DNA of 64,000 nt from Homarus americanus (Eukaryota > Arthropoda > Malacostraca > Decapoda > Nephropidae): NCBI RefSeq assembly GCF_018991925.1, contig NW_024736071.1:13447758-13511757 (forward strand), written 5' to 3'. Below are positions 1 to 10,639 of this stretch, piece after piece. The first letter of the stretch is position 1; each line of letters begins with the position of its first letter. The position numbers were made by a program, and so were the translations under genes. Under the pieces are notes generated by a model, which worked only from the letters and a program-made list of their open reading frames with translations, had not been told where the DNA came from and did no database searches.

Positions 1-280
1 TCAGTTAACGAATTACCTTCCATAAGATTCTTCACTTCGGTTAACGAGCAAACCCTCGGTTAACGAATTCCTTACAAATTTTTCCCAACATGTTTTCGCC
101 TGCATTTGGCTGACCACCAGCTGTAGTATTAGTCCGCCAATACAGTAATCAATTTTAGGGCATAAATTCCTTACCATTTTAGTAAAAATCAAGAAGGTTG
201 TACTATTCAATAATTTTAAAAGTTTTATACCGTATTAAATTTTTTAGTCATTTTAACAATTATTGAACATAATTGAAGTA

Positions 281-1353
281 CCGTATATACTCGTCTATAA
301 CCCCCCCCGTTTATAAGTCAACCCTGATTTTTTGACCAAAAAATCGTTAATTTATGATATTCCTTGTTTATAGGTCGACCAAAGTTTTTGAGGGTATTGG
401 AAAAACAAAACCTTCAGTAAAAACACTCTACGTCCTATAAGCTGAGGCTCGCCGTGCCTGAAACACCGAGTGCCGAAGGCAAATTGTTTACCATTTATTA
501 TTACAACACTTTACACTGAAAAAAAAATATTGTATATTTCCATTCAAGTATTTATTCAAGTCAATTAGGAGGGAATATTATTGTAATATACAACAGTTTC
601 TTAAATGAAAACCATTCGAAAAGCGATTACGGTAACATCTTTTGAACGAAAGAAAGCGAAAGTCATTGCTTTCGTCACGATTTTATCCCACTTTCCACTG
701 TAAAACGTACGTCATTTCAGCAAAAATATTACATCTCCGTGATTGTATTATATCAAGCACAGTTTTTTTTTTTTTTTTATTAGGCACTCCCCTACATCCT
801 TGTGTAAGGTGAAACATAGAAGCATGAAGAGTCAAGGGCGTAGAAGCCTGAAGAGTCAGTGGTTTATGTCATCAAGTTATTGGAAGCTCCAACAACTTTC
901 CCTGAATACGAATTCGCAACTTTCGATTTACACCAGGTACCTACTTTACTGCTAGGTGAACAGGGACTAATGGGGGCTAGGAAGTATGTCCAAACAACTT
1001 CCACCGGCCCGGGAATCGAACCCGTGACATCTCGCTTGCAAGGCAAGAACGGTACCGCTTCTACCACTGATCCCCCATCAAACACAGTATGAATAGAAAA
1101 TAACTAATATTACAGTATTTTAACCGAAAACTATTAAAAAAACGAGTAACATATCTTGAACATCGGAAGGTTAGGTAAAGTCTTTTGTTTTCATGTAGTT
1201 TATCCTAATTTACATTGAAATACATTACGTTTCAGCAAAACTACTATTTATTTCTGAGAATATGGAAATGTAATATTTTTGCTGAAATGACGTACAGTGA
1301 GTTCTGCTATAATGCGTGTTTTGATAACTCGAACTACACACAGGTATATACGG
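281..1353. mobile_element. DNA transposon with CCGTATATAC ends nested in the alpha element
   Basis: The ends CCGTATATACTCG and CAGGTATATACGG are inverted, and TA lies on both sides (279-280 and 1354-1355). The uninterrupted alpha copy at 16770 reads straight across this point (GAAGTA-CAGGAAAC), which proves insertion. Inside, a perfect inverted repeat of about 26 bp (near 708-734 and 1269-1296, core GTCATTTCAGCAAAAATA) suggests a further nested foldback element around the SINE. No transposase was recognised. Confidence 0.8.
763..1076 (-). mobile_element. tRNA-derived SINE with poly(A) tail and target duplication
   Basis: On the minus strand the head GGGGGATCAGTGGTAGAAGC, an anticodon-like CTTGCAA loop and the B box GGTTCGATTCC form a tRNA-Ala-like promoter. 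The body contains CCCTGTTCACCTAGCAGTA, which I remember from decapod SINE-like repeats. The tail is an A run of 16 preceded by AATA. The flanks ATCAAGCACAG (752-762) and ATCAAACACAG (1077-1087) form an 11-bp target duplication with one mismatch. Confidence 0.85.
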
Positions 1354-1928
1354 TACAGGAAACTAGGTTTTTGCGGGCCAAACAGCCACTCAACACATCA
1401 AGCTTGGCGTCAGTTTGTTTACCAGTTCAGGGGAAGGAACATCTTGTTTGAGACTCTTCAACATAAATGCCTTTTTTCTGTGTTTCCAGTCAAATTATTG
1501 GTCATTTTGAAATATATTTTACATATTGATAATATATAGCGCAGTGCAGTGTTGATTTAAAAAAAATAATCTTGAATTACACCAAGTGAACTAAAATTTT
1601 ATGGGTGAAATGGCGGCATAGGATGACTTCTCTTCTCCCTTTTCCTCCACCCCCATTCTAATTCCCATCATCATCATCAACAACCAGGAGCCTTCTACAT
1701 GCACACCTCAAAGAAAGCGTACTTTACTGCATTTGTTTTAAGTTTGTATGTAATTTTCGGTGAGCTGGAACCAATTATCCCAAAACCCATTGAAACAATG
1801 GTTTCGGTTAACAAATTTTTCGGTTAACGAGCAACCTTCTGGAATGAATTGTGCTCGTTAACCGAGGGACCACTGTACATTCATTATTTCAAACAGGAGC
1901 ACGGAGGAAGTTTATCAGAAATCTTATA

Positions 1929-2541
1929 CAGTAATACTCCGCTTTACGCGGCTCTCGTTTACACGTTTCTACATTTACGCGGTACCCCGCCAGAACCAGA
2001 ATTCCCACTTTATGCGGTTCATCTACTCATATAAGCGGTGCGGGCTGGGTGCGCACAAGGTCGCCCAGTCATCAAAACATTACCGAGTTCTTCACCCACC
2101 ACAGCCGGCCCAAGTCAGTGATAGTGAGGATATGGACTTATATGGACTTTGAGGGGTTTGACAAAGAGGCCCTGCAAGCCTCTGTGGTGGATAGTGATAC
2201 AATTGATACAAGTGATACAGGTGAGGGCCAATAATCTGCCCTCTGCCTCGGAACCAACCCTCCATCCCCGTGTGCCCAGCCATCTTTTCTACTAATGTAA
2301 GTGTTAAAAAACCTAATATTATTGATATTCTCTGAATTATTAATTGTGTGTGCATACCATCATAAAATTAAGATGTTATTTTTACTACAATGTAGGTATT
2401 GTGTCTGAAAAAGTGGAGTTTGGGGGTCAACCCAGTCTGTATTTCAATTAATCCCATATGTTCTGTTGTTCCATTTATGCGTTTCCCGCTTTACGCGGGC
2501 CTCCATGGGTTCAATTGACCGAGTAAAGCGGGGTATTACTG
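1929..2541. mobile_element. Gamma-family Tigger derivative (no modules)
   Basis: The ends CAGTAATACTCCGCTTTACG and the inverse CGGGGTATTACTG are flanked by TA. The right third matches the subterminal region of all gamma copies (AAAGTGGAGTTTGGGGGTC). An internal deletion joins the left end directly to the last part of a transposase gene. Confidence 0.87.
2049..2234 (+). pseudogene. C-terminal tail of a Tigger-like transposase
   Basis: The frame includes [12 protein letters not shown] and later DFEGFDKEALQASVVDSDT, then a stop. The acidic tail is the kind found at the end of Tigger transposases. A sister copy lies at 48808-49005. The catalytic domain is absent. Calling it a Tigger tail rests on context (Tigger-like ends) and composition. 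Confidence 0.6.
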
Positions 2542-2990
2542 TACATGAATTAACTGTTAAACACTGTTAAGAAATTCACGCTTTCGGAGGACGCATTTAA
2601 TATACACCCAGTACTGTACGTATTTTCACCCATCATAATCACATTGAAATATTACACGGCCCATGAAAATTGGTGGACGACTCGGCCGCTCGAGCGAACA
2701 ACCGTCAGTAGAGGTGGAAAATATAACTGTGAACAACTTCATATTTCAGTGATTCTGAACCTTTAAAAATATTAGTTTTTGCATAATGCAGTTTTAATGA
2801 TACGCAATTTGTCTTAGTATGCCTCATTGTAGGTAAAAATACATGTATCCCCCCCCACCCCCCCGTATATTCAATGCATCCTCCGAAAGCATGAATTTGT
2901 TACCAGCGCTTAACAGTTAATTCATGTACTTGTACTGTATAAAATTTCTGATAAACTTCCTCTGTGCTCATGTTTGAAAGAATGAATGTA

Positions 2991-3283
2991 TGCATCTTTA
3001 TATAATTTAGCTTAATATCTTTCTCGTCAGAAACTGTCATCCCAATGATTATGAATAAACTCATTTAGAAATACATCATTACTTCAGGATGAAATCGGAC
3101 AGATTTGCAACAGCCAATCAGCTGTAACTCTTGAGGAGGGAGCTGGGCATCTTTTCTCAGCTGGGAAAAAATGCACTATACACATAATACTGACAGCTCT
3201 GTCCTCTTGTTCAGCCTTAATACAACCCATGTTGTACTACTTCCCTCCCTTACCATATTTATGTTTATCAATTCCACTGTAAA
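2991..3283. other. Intergenic stretch with nothing recognised
   Basis: Simple AT-rich sequence without a convincing gene, repeat end or structure. Confidence 0.5.
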
Positions 3284-3606
3284 GTATGTATATGTTGGGC
3301 TCAGAAACCGAAAAGCGACCACAACACTTTGTGGTTGTTTTCAAAATAACCAGAAAGCTAAATTTTGCATTTGGATTTTACCCTAACCTAACCCAATCCA
3401 AACTAAACTAACCTAACCCAATCCAAACTAACCTAACCTAACCCAATCCAAACTGACCTAACCTAACCCAATCCAAACTGACCTAACCTAACCCAATCCA
3501 AACTAACCTAACCCAACCTATAGCAAAATCTTGCTTCTGGTTATTTTTCAAACAACCACAACACGTTGTGGTCACCTTTTGGTTTCTGAGCCCAACACAT
3601 ATACTT
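3284..3606. mobile_element. Foldback element with a telomere-like core
   Basis: The arms 3284-3357 and 3530-3606 are inverted copies (GTTGGGCTCAGAAACC against GGTTTCTGAGCCCAAC, extending about 70 bp). Each arm also contains its own short hairpin, CCACAAC...GTTGTGG. The core 3382-3523 is a 20-24-bp repeat of the form CCTAACCTAACCCAATCC, repeated about five times. Confidence 0.82.
3382..3523 (-). repeat. Tandem CCTAA-containing repeat
   Basis: Alternating CCTAACCTAACC and CAATCCAAACT blocks. The CCTAA unit is the complement of the arthropod telomere repeat TTAGG. It is interstitial and degenerate, so it is not a chromosome end. Confidence 0.8.
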
Positions 3607-3899
3607 ATAACATAAATGTAAAACAACTAAAAAAATCAAATAAATGAAAAAAATCAACTTCAGTGATAATCGTGGTAACACTGACATGTTCTTATTACCA
3701 CCATGCTATATGTATTATTCCAAATGATACTAAATGTTGCATAATACTTCCTTGAGATAAATGTACTTTCTATATCAGGTGCCTACAAGAGAGCTCAGGC
3801 TCTCAACTGGCTCAGCCATGTTAATATTGTGATTTTCATTGACTGTACCTGTGTTCTTCTGGTAAATAAACTGTTTCAATATCAATATATCAATAATTG

Positions 3900-4625
3900 T
3901 GTGGAAAATAGTTCTAAGGTATGGGTCACAGTGACCATACCCAATATTTGACAAATAATAGTGTCACTGAGTTCTGCTACCTGGGTGATATGATTATAGT
4001 AATCAGTGCTGGAAGAGGTGCTGAAGCCTGCTAAGCTGCAGGAGTCAGAAGAGGCTAAAGGAAGTTTAGGGAATTACTGTTTTTATTCATGGCAAGGGGA
4101 CCCTCCCTTAGCATGAAAAGAAAGATGTATGCAACTGGTGCAAAAAAATGAGGTTGTATAGTGGCGAAACATGTGTGGATGTTTGCTGTGGGGACAGGGA
4201 TGTTTGCTGTAGGGACAGTGGCCAAGATAAGTGGATGTTTCTTGTTCTTTGCATTCAATTTTTTGCGAATATGGGGGTGGAGTTTGGAATCATTAGCCAC
4301 TGTTTAAGGGTTAAAGAGGATGATATATGCAGGCTTCAATGAACTGAAATGAGAATGATGAGGTGGATTGCATTTTTACACTGAAAAATAGGTAACTGTT
4401 CTAAGCACCGACAACAAAAGGATATGACAGTATGTATTTGCAAGGTTTTGCATGGAGGTAAACTGAGATGGTTTGGGCATGCGGAGAGAATAGAGGAGAC
4501 CAATTGGGTCAAGAGGTGCACTAGCGTAAATGTGGAGGGGAGGTTAGGCAGGGATAGGCCAAGAATGACATGAGGAGAGGTTAGGCAGGGATAAGCCAAG
4601 AATGACATGAGGAAAAGTTATAAGA
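3900..4625 (+). pseudogene. Old non-LTR retrotransposon fragment, 3' end of the reverse transcriptase ORF
   Basis: Broken frames read VTEFCYLGDMI near 3963, MRMMRWIAF near 4350 and KLRWFGHAERIEETNWVKR near 4460. These three motifs occur in this order in the C-terminal part of RTE-like and related LINE proteins (YLG, MLRW, RWFGH). An unrelated stretch of about 230 bp (4085-4320) separates the first two. A direct repeat of GGAGAGGTTAGGCAGGGATA lies at 4537 and 4573. Confidence 0.72.
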
Positions 4626-4785
4626 AATTATATCATAGTTAAGAACCTGATGAGAGAAACTAACCTATGCAAGCATGGAAAATGGCCACAAAACATTGAT
4701 TGTGATCACTCTAATCTCAAATTTAAATTCTCTATTCACCTATTACCACATTATTAATATTGTACGAAATAGCAACAATCCTCAC

Positions 4786-4952
4786 CCTCCATGAAGTAGC
4801 CCGAGCAACATCAGCAGTGTAGCCTGTGAGAACTTCTTCAGTTGAGAGATTGAGCCTGAGCTGTGAGGTATGCTGCCCAACCCATTCACACCCACTAACC
4901 ATTTCTGAGTCTTCCCAAGGCACAAATTCCAGTGGACATTTCTGAGGAGAAA
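4786..4952 (-). CDS. YEATS2: YEATS2 exon close to the C-terminal region
   Basis: The acceptor is TATATTTCAG and the donor AGG/GTGAGG. The junction codon G+TT gives Val and the exon reads VSPQKCPLEFVPWEDSEM, then CEWVGQHTSQLRLNLSTEEV, ending ATSWR in phase 0. It occupies the place where human YEATS2 has the PPTPGSEFIGDVTQKIGITL segment just before the histone-fold domain. Residue similarity is modest, so the call rests mainly on splice signals, open frame, strand and phase. No further exon was found between here and the left edge, so the histone fold and 3' UTR should lie outside the window. Confidence 0.78.
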
Positions 4953-4973
4953 CTGAAATATACAAATTTATTA

Positions 4974-5812
4974 AAATTTAAATGACACAAACATTATTGA
5001 GATTGCTTTATGTACTGAGGGGCTTAAATGATTAATGCCTATAAGAAACATTCACTGCGTCATAGTTTATATTCTAGATAACAGCAAGTGAAGAAAAAAT
5101 CAAGAAAGTTTTTTCTCTTTGTTTTCCTCACATACCATCTTTATGGAATTGCCAAATACTACATACCAAAGAAATGGTACTACCTGTACTATGCAATGTA
5201 TATATCTAATTTATATTACTGTGTGCAATGCATATATCTAATTTATATTACTGTGAATGTTGAACATAAGCAAAAAAAAAAAAAAAAAAGACAATGCATC
5301 CATGGAAAACTTGGGAAGATATATACTGTATATATTTTTTAACCTATGAGGCATAACCCTATCCATGGAACTACAAAAATTCTGCATTAGAGAAGGGACA
5401 CAGGCAGATTGGTTGGGGTGATACCACCCCAAGGTATGCCTGGAGAACTGAGGGCAGTTGTCAGACACCATTTCCATTACATACTGTACTCATCTCCTGA
5501 AACCACATTACAGTACTATACATGTTTATCTCTTTTCCCAATGTTAACATAATACAAATCAGATATCACATAAGATTAAGTAGAATGACAGTACAGGAAT
5601 ACATGAATACCAAGGTTATCGCAAAGGATACATTCCTAAATGTCACGACGAATGACGAATTTGCAAAAATCAGTGCAATTTTCCTCATAAGAATTAATGT
5701 AACTGGAGTGGGGAGGGGGGCATTCCCAGCCAGCCACTTGCACCACATATTTTTTTATATACACTCCTCATTATCCAAGGCTAATAGGGACCAGGGTCAC
5801 GTGTATACAGTA
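4974..5812. other. Intron stretch with a short tandem duplication only
   Basis: A unit of about 34 bp (CAATGTATATATCTAATTTATATTACTGTG type) is duplicated at 5188-5255, followed by an A run at 5271-5288. Otherwise nothing is recognised. Confidence 0.55.
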
Positions 5813-6387
5813 CAGTAAGTCCGCTCTTTAAGTCGTCCCGCTTAACGTTGTTTCAGTACTACGTTGCTAGACTTTAGAGACCAAAAATTCTTTTAATGTC
5901 CCGGTGATCCGATACTACGTTGTTTTGCGTCGTCACAGACTACATTTTATGGTGCATCACCTGCTCTCATCTGGCCACACTATGCTCTCTCGCCTTGGCG
6001 CAAAGTCTCAGTGACTCACCACTCTCCTCTCCCGCCCTTCTCCGCTCCCACCCTCTTCCTCCACTCCTGCCATACTCATCCCCTCCCATCATCCGCCTCC
6101 TCTGCTTCAGTACCCACCACACACTCGCTCTACCACCTCTGCCCATCGGTGAGTACCAATACAAACTTAGTACAGGGTAGTTGTATATGTATGCATTATT
6201 TTCTATAGAAATGGCAATGATTTTCTGTATATGTAATGTATTTCATGGGGTAAAGGGAGGCTCAGGAACGTAACTCCCGTACTTTATATATTACTTATGG
6301 GGAAAATTGATCCGCTTAACGTTGTTTCGAATACATTAACGTCGCATTTTTAGGAACGTAACCCCGACGTTAAGCGAGGACTTACTG
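5813..6387. mobile_element. Beta-family MITE, deletion derivative of the Tigger at 14090-16060
   Basis: The ends CAGTAAGTCCGCTC and CGTTAAGCGAGGACTTACTG are flanked by TA. The left 120 bp match the inverse of 15950-16060 (shared TTTAGAGACCAAAAATTC-type block), and 6010-6170 match the inverse of 14290-14440 (shared CACTCGCTCTACCACCTC). The middle of the parent is deleted. The element lies in the opposite orientation to the parent. Confidence 0.9.
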
Positions 6388-6389
6388 TA

Positions 6390-6737
6390 GTACATTGATA
6401 TCTTCGTAAGATGGAACAATTAGTGCAGAGCACTTCCGGGAATAAGAGATTTCGGGTAACAGGTACAGGTGCCAGAAAAATTGTCTTGGAATTTTGGGAA
6501 AATGCGCCTGATTTTCATCTCCCAAACCCAGAAAACACTCCCTTATCCCTGGAATTTTCCAGGTAATGGGAAAACTTTCTTGGAATTTTTCAGAAAATGT
6601 GCCACTTGGGAAATTGTTCCCAAAGCCGGAATTTTCCAGAAAATTACAACTTTGGGAAAAATTTTCTGAGAAAATTTCAATTCCAGCTATCGGAGAGTTC
6701 TGGGTTTGAGGGATTCCAGCTAATGGAAATATTACTG
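6390..6737. mobile_element. Iota-family fragment
   Basis: It ends GGGATTCCAGCTAATGGAAATATTACTG before TA, with internal repeats of GGAATTTTCCAG type. A second fragment with the same end lies at 20350-20471. The left boundary is not clear. Confidence 0.55.
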
Positions 6738-7725
6738 TACCAGTAAATGAAAGGAATAAACAAAAATTATACAATTAAAAAAAAAAAAAAAAAATGCATT
6801 GACTGTTGGCAATATTTTCACTACACGTGGGACATGGGAGACTAGAGTGGCTGATATCCCTTCTCCTAATCCTGCGATATGTGAGTTAACTCTCGTGCAT
6901 GTAAGAAATGTTTATTCCCTTTGTTTTTTACCTGATGATATTCTTAAAAATTTTTAAATTTTTTCACATTCTGTATAAACGATTGCATGTGAATGTACAG
7001 AATAAAGGTATACCCCAATAACCCACGCATATAGAGACCTGGAAAAGTCGTTGGATTGTGAATGAACTGTTATAGAAGCAATTACGTAATCCAATATGAA
7101 CATAACAAATTTAAGGGGTTAAGGACCAGCTACCTTCTAAAATCTCCCATCTACCCTTGATATATCTTTATTGTGCACACTGTCAGGCAAGAAAATAAAG
7201 CAGACATATAAAGCAAGCATAATAAGCCTTAAACAAGCAATGTAAAGCATAAATTTAGACTTATTTACCTGTGTTGAGGATGGTAAAGATGGTCTAGGGT
7301 AACAAGTTCAAGTCTCTACCATTCTTTGTTGGTCCATCACCACTCTTATTAAGCATTATTATGACTTATAATGCCTTATCACATCCCATCAAGCTGCCCA
7401 ACACAAGAGGAACTATCACTGGGGTGTTTAAGCATAATTAACACACTAAGTCGGAAATAACGAAAAAACACAAAGTCAGAGACACATGGTAAGTGTAAAC
7501 AAGAGCAAAGATGGCAGGAATGAATCAGGGGTGTGCAGAGCCCTCTGGTGGCAAGAATTCACACCAAGCCACCACCCGCTAAATTCAAAACAGCTCTGCC
7601 GTCCCTATCCTAAACGTTGGATCTCCGGGGTATCAATGAAACTTGCGGGGTACTTGCCCTATACGTAATCGGCATTTATGCAAACTGGTAGTTAACGGGA
7701 CATAGGTTTTTGGGGTACACCTGTA
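6738..7725. other. Intron stretch, no gene recognised
   Basis: It starts with an A run (6779-6794). Its right end (about 7600-7725) has short TA-rich motifs (GTTAACGGGACATAGG) that look like another Tigger-type end, but no partner end was found. Confidence 0.45.
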
Positions 7726-7728
7726 CAG

Positions 7729-7800
7729 TAATAATAATAATAATAATAATAAAATAAATAAATAAATAAACAAATTAATTAATTAATAATAATACACAAA
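7729..7800. repeat. AAT and AAAT microsatellite
   Basis: A run of AAT units followed by AAATA and AATT units. Confidence 0.85.
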
Positions 7801-7974
7801 CGCCTCTGATAATGACGGTTCTACTAAAGACGATTCATATTTAAGACCCTGGTTAATTTAGGACCCAATTCAATTTACACCATTATTTTCTTCGTGTTTA
7901 TGACGAAAATAGAATAAAAAATAAAATAAAATTACATTTTCATATAGATAATAACTAAAACCTGTTATGTATTA

Positions 7975-9161
7975 CAGTTGTACCCCACTTAACGCGGTCA
8001 ATTGAACCCAGAGGGTCCCGCGTTAAGTGAAATCCGCGTTAAATGAACAACAGAACATATGGGATTAATTCCAATAGAAACCGGCCCGACCCCCAAACTC
8101 CACTTTTTGAAGGCACATACCTATGTTGTAGTAAAAATAACATCTTAATTTTATGATGGTACATGCACACAATTAATACTTAAGAGAAATAGAGAAATAC
8201 AGTCGCCAAGTTAATGTCCATTCAAATAATGGACTCAACTCCCTCCCCCTCTCACACTACACAGCCGGCTAACAGATGGTCGGTCGGTCCCTCCCTCCCC
8301 CCCCCACCCCCCACCAACCGTCCCAAGGAGATGTGTGGGATAACCTCAAACTAAAGTTAGGAAAATATAATTGACATTGCTGGATTCCTTGTAAGACCAG
8401 GAATATTTTGAATATAAATGTCATATATTTTGCACAAAAGATAACATAGTTACCTAGAGAAAAATTTTTATCTAAAAATTGTAAGTTTAAAGCAAAATAT
8501 ATGATGTTTATATTCAAAATGATCACCAAATTATAAGAATTCCAGCAATGTAAATTATATTCTGACCGGGTAATTTGTATGAATTTTATGAGCTAAAACA
8601 AATATCTTCAGTTAATAAAAAAAAATAATAATTCTTCACAGGGTAACAGATGGTCGGTTGGTCCCTCCCTCCCCCCCACCCCCCACCAACCGTCCCAAGG
8701 AGATGTGTGGGATAACCACTAAATTTTAATAAATAATACCTCAAACTAAAGTTAGGATAATATAATTGACATTGCTGGATTCCTTGTAAGACCAGGAATA
8801 TTTTGAATATAAATGTCATATATTTTGCACAAAAGATACCATAGTTACCTAGAGAAAAATTTTTATCTAAAAATTGTAAGTTTAAAGCAAAATATATGAT
8901 GTTTATATTCAAAATGATCACCAAATTATAAGAATTCCAGCAATGTAAATTATATTCTGGCCTGGTAATTTGTATGAATTTTATGAGCTAAAACAGGCAG
9001 TCAGGCAGGGTGGCGGGTGGGGCAAATCTAAAAATAGCGTCTCGGACACTCACCGCGTATATGTGGAAAAAATCCGCGTTAAGTGAAAGTTCAGCTTTGG
9101 CAAGGCACCGCGTATATGCGAAAACGCGTTAAGTGAAACCGCGTTAGGCGGGGTAAAACTG
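7975..9161. mobile_element. Gamma-family element D1 with two foldback modules
   Basis: The ends CAGTTGTACCCCACTTAACG and AGGCGGGGTAAAACTG are flanked by TA. Modules lie at about 8341-8570 and 8739-8965, separated by a G/C-rich spacer (GGTCGGTCGGTCC, poly-C). The short open frames in the modules are repeated in every copy and are not genes. Confidence 0.88.
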
Positions 9162-9358
9162 TATACTGTACATAAAACATGAAAAAAAAAAAAATATATG
9201 CCTTGCACAAGGAGGCTGCGAGGCTTGTGAGTGGTGACGCCAGCATCACTAGTATAAACAGCCTTAGCTTTGAATGCCTTTTGTTTTCACGAATTTGAAC
9301 AGAGAGAGGAGAAAAACCTTCTCAGGTTTCTTACAGCATTTTTGCACCCCTATTCAAC

Positions 9359-9515
9359 ATGAGCAAGAGAGCAAGTGATGGTAGTGCTGGTTCAAAAGCT
9401 AAAAAAAAAAGTGTACAAGCTTAGCCGAGAAACTAGATGTGTTGAAACGATATGAAAAAGGTGAGAGGTCTGTGGATATTATATGGAGCACACAATGAAC
9501 ATATTTTCTGAAGTG
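9359..9515 (+). pseudogene. N-terminal remnant of a pogo/Tigger transposase
   Basis: It starts MSKRASDGSAGSKAKKK and, after a one-base frame slip, reads LAEKLDVLKRYEKGERSVDII. This is the first helix-turn-helix of Tigger/CENP-B type transposases. It breaks off before the second helix. The preceding 190 bp (9170-9358) could be the 5' end of the same element, but no terminal repeat is visible. Confidence 0.75.
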
Positions 9516-9548
9516 GATCCATTAAAAGAACAAAGCATTAACCTTTAG

Positions 9549-10014
9549 GCCCCAGGTGACGTTCCAGAATGTCAAACCAGCTTGCCCCAGGTGACGTTCC
9601 AGTACATCTGCCTATTCCCACCACTGTTTAAATGCCAAGGGCGGGTTATCCGGTTCCAGTGTGACTATTTGTCTGTCACATCACACGCTTGGTCACTGGG
9701 AAGCTTCCTGAACATAATTACCTACTTTTGTTTGTTTCATTTTCATTGTTTGTCTATTTTATCATGTTGTATAAAAGTAATATTGCTAAAAGTAGAGTAG
9801 TTGTATTTTAGGGTAGTATTACTGTAAAAAATGCTATGATTATGTTATAAATGTATTTATTTGTGGAATTATTATTATTTTATGCATTACTTGCTCTACC
9901 AAACACAAAAACAGACAGGCAGACTGACTGGTGAGTGTTGCCAAGCACTTTTTATGAAAAATAATGCAAATAAAGTATTCTAAATGAATTATTTATAGCA
10001 AATAATTATTAAGC
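9549..10014. other. Intron stretch with a short direct repeat
   Basis: The motif CCCCAGGTGACGTTCCAG occurs twice, at about 9551 and 9586. Nothing else is recognised. Confidence 0.5.
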
Positions 10015-10284
10015 ACAGCTCCTCCCCGACTTACGACCTACGACCACCCGCACTTACGACCTGCCTCAGTCGTACCAAAATTTTGTCAAATTACGTATTT
10101 TCAAGTACCAACGTCAGTGATTGCGGTGTACTGACAAAATTTTCGTTTGAAATTCACTTTAAAATGGCTGACAAGCTTAAAAAAGAGTTTTGTGGTGCTG
10201 GGAAGAAAAAGAGACACCAATTTTAGATTTTCTATGTATTATTTCAGCATTTTTGACTTAACCATTTCGACTTACGACCTGGAT

Positions 10285-10286
<2 letters not shown>
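10015..10286. mobile_element. Delta-family MITE, truncated on the right
   Basis: It starts CAGCTCCTCCCCGACTTACG and ends at CGACTTACGACCTGGA, where a TAA repeat begins. It matches 51770-52095 along its length, including GAAGAAAAAGAGACACC. Near 10164 it keeps an ATG and a Lys-rich frame (MADKLKKE) typical of a Tigger N-terminus. Confidence 0.78.
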
Positions 10287-10316
<30 letters not shown>

Positions 10317-10400
10317 TAACGGTTTATTGAAAGAGCTTGGCAGCCAGAAGGCTGAAAATATACAGTTACATATTTGGGGAATGGGTTACGAATTACAAAT
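10287..10400 (-). repeat. Probable retroelement 3' end with TAA tail
   Basis: On the minus strand, GGCTGCCAAGCTCTTTCAATAAACCG is followed by (ATT)n. An AATAAA signal followed by a short tandem tail is typical of a LINE 3' end. A similar AATAAACCGTTTATTATT lies at 62873. Confidence 0.5.
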
Positions 10401-10639
10401 AATATACAAGTAACATAAGTGACACAAATAAGACATATAATAACTAGATGGGGAAAAGCTCAAACTACAGTTCATTTCAACATAGTGACAGTGCAAGTAG
10501 TAGTGTTTACTGGGAGTGAATACACTGATTTATTACAAGTTATTGATAATTTTTACAATGGTTGGGACTGGGCTGTTCTTATAGCGATCAGTTCGTGCAC
10601 GTATGGGCTGGATGGGTCCCTAAGTGCGTAAGGACCATA

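Larger units (their letters stand above)
1..1875. mobile_element. Alpha-family Tigger-like derivative, interrupted, left end outside window
   Basis: The sequence begins inside an element with repeated GGTTAACGA motifs and ends at GTTAACCGAGGGACCACTG followed by TA. Its body matches the copies at 16547-17306 and 18399-19253 (for example the stretch ending in the AATATATAGCGCAGTG block near 1530). Positions 281-1353 are a later insertion. Confidence 0.85.
1878..2988. mobile_element. Foldback element with arms of about 115 bp, interrupted
   Basis: The left arm (1878-1928 plus 2544-2600) and the right arm (2874-2988) are inverted copies: CATTCATTATTTCAAACA against TGTTTGAAAGAATGAATG, then GAATTAACTGTTAA against TTAACAGTTAATTC. 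TA flanks both ends. The left arm is split by the gamma element at 1929-2541. The centre (about 2600-2870) has no recognisable coding sequence. Confidence 0.8.

Noticed and set aside
1003..1076. A tRNA-Ala gene
   Set aside because: The acceptor and anticodon stems do not pair properly, and the sequence continues into a SINE body with poly(A) and a target duplication.
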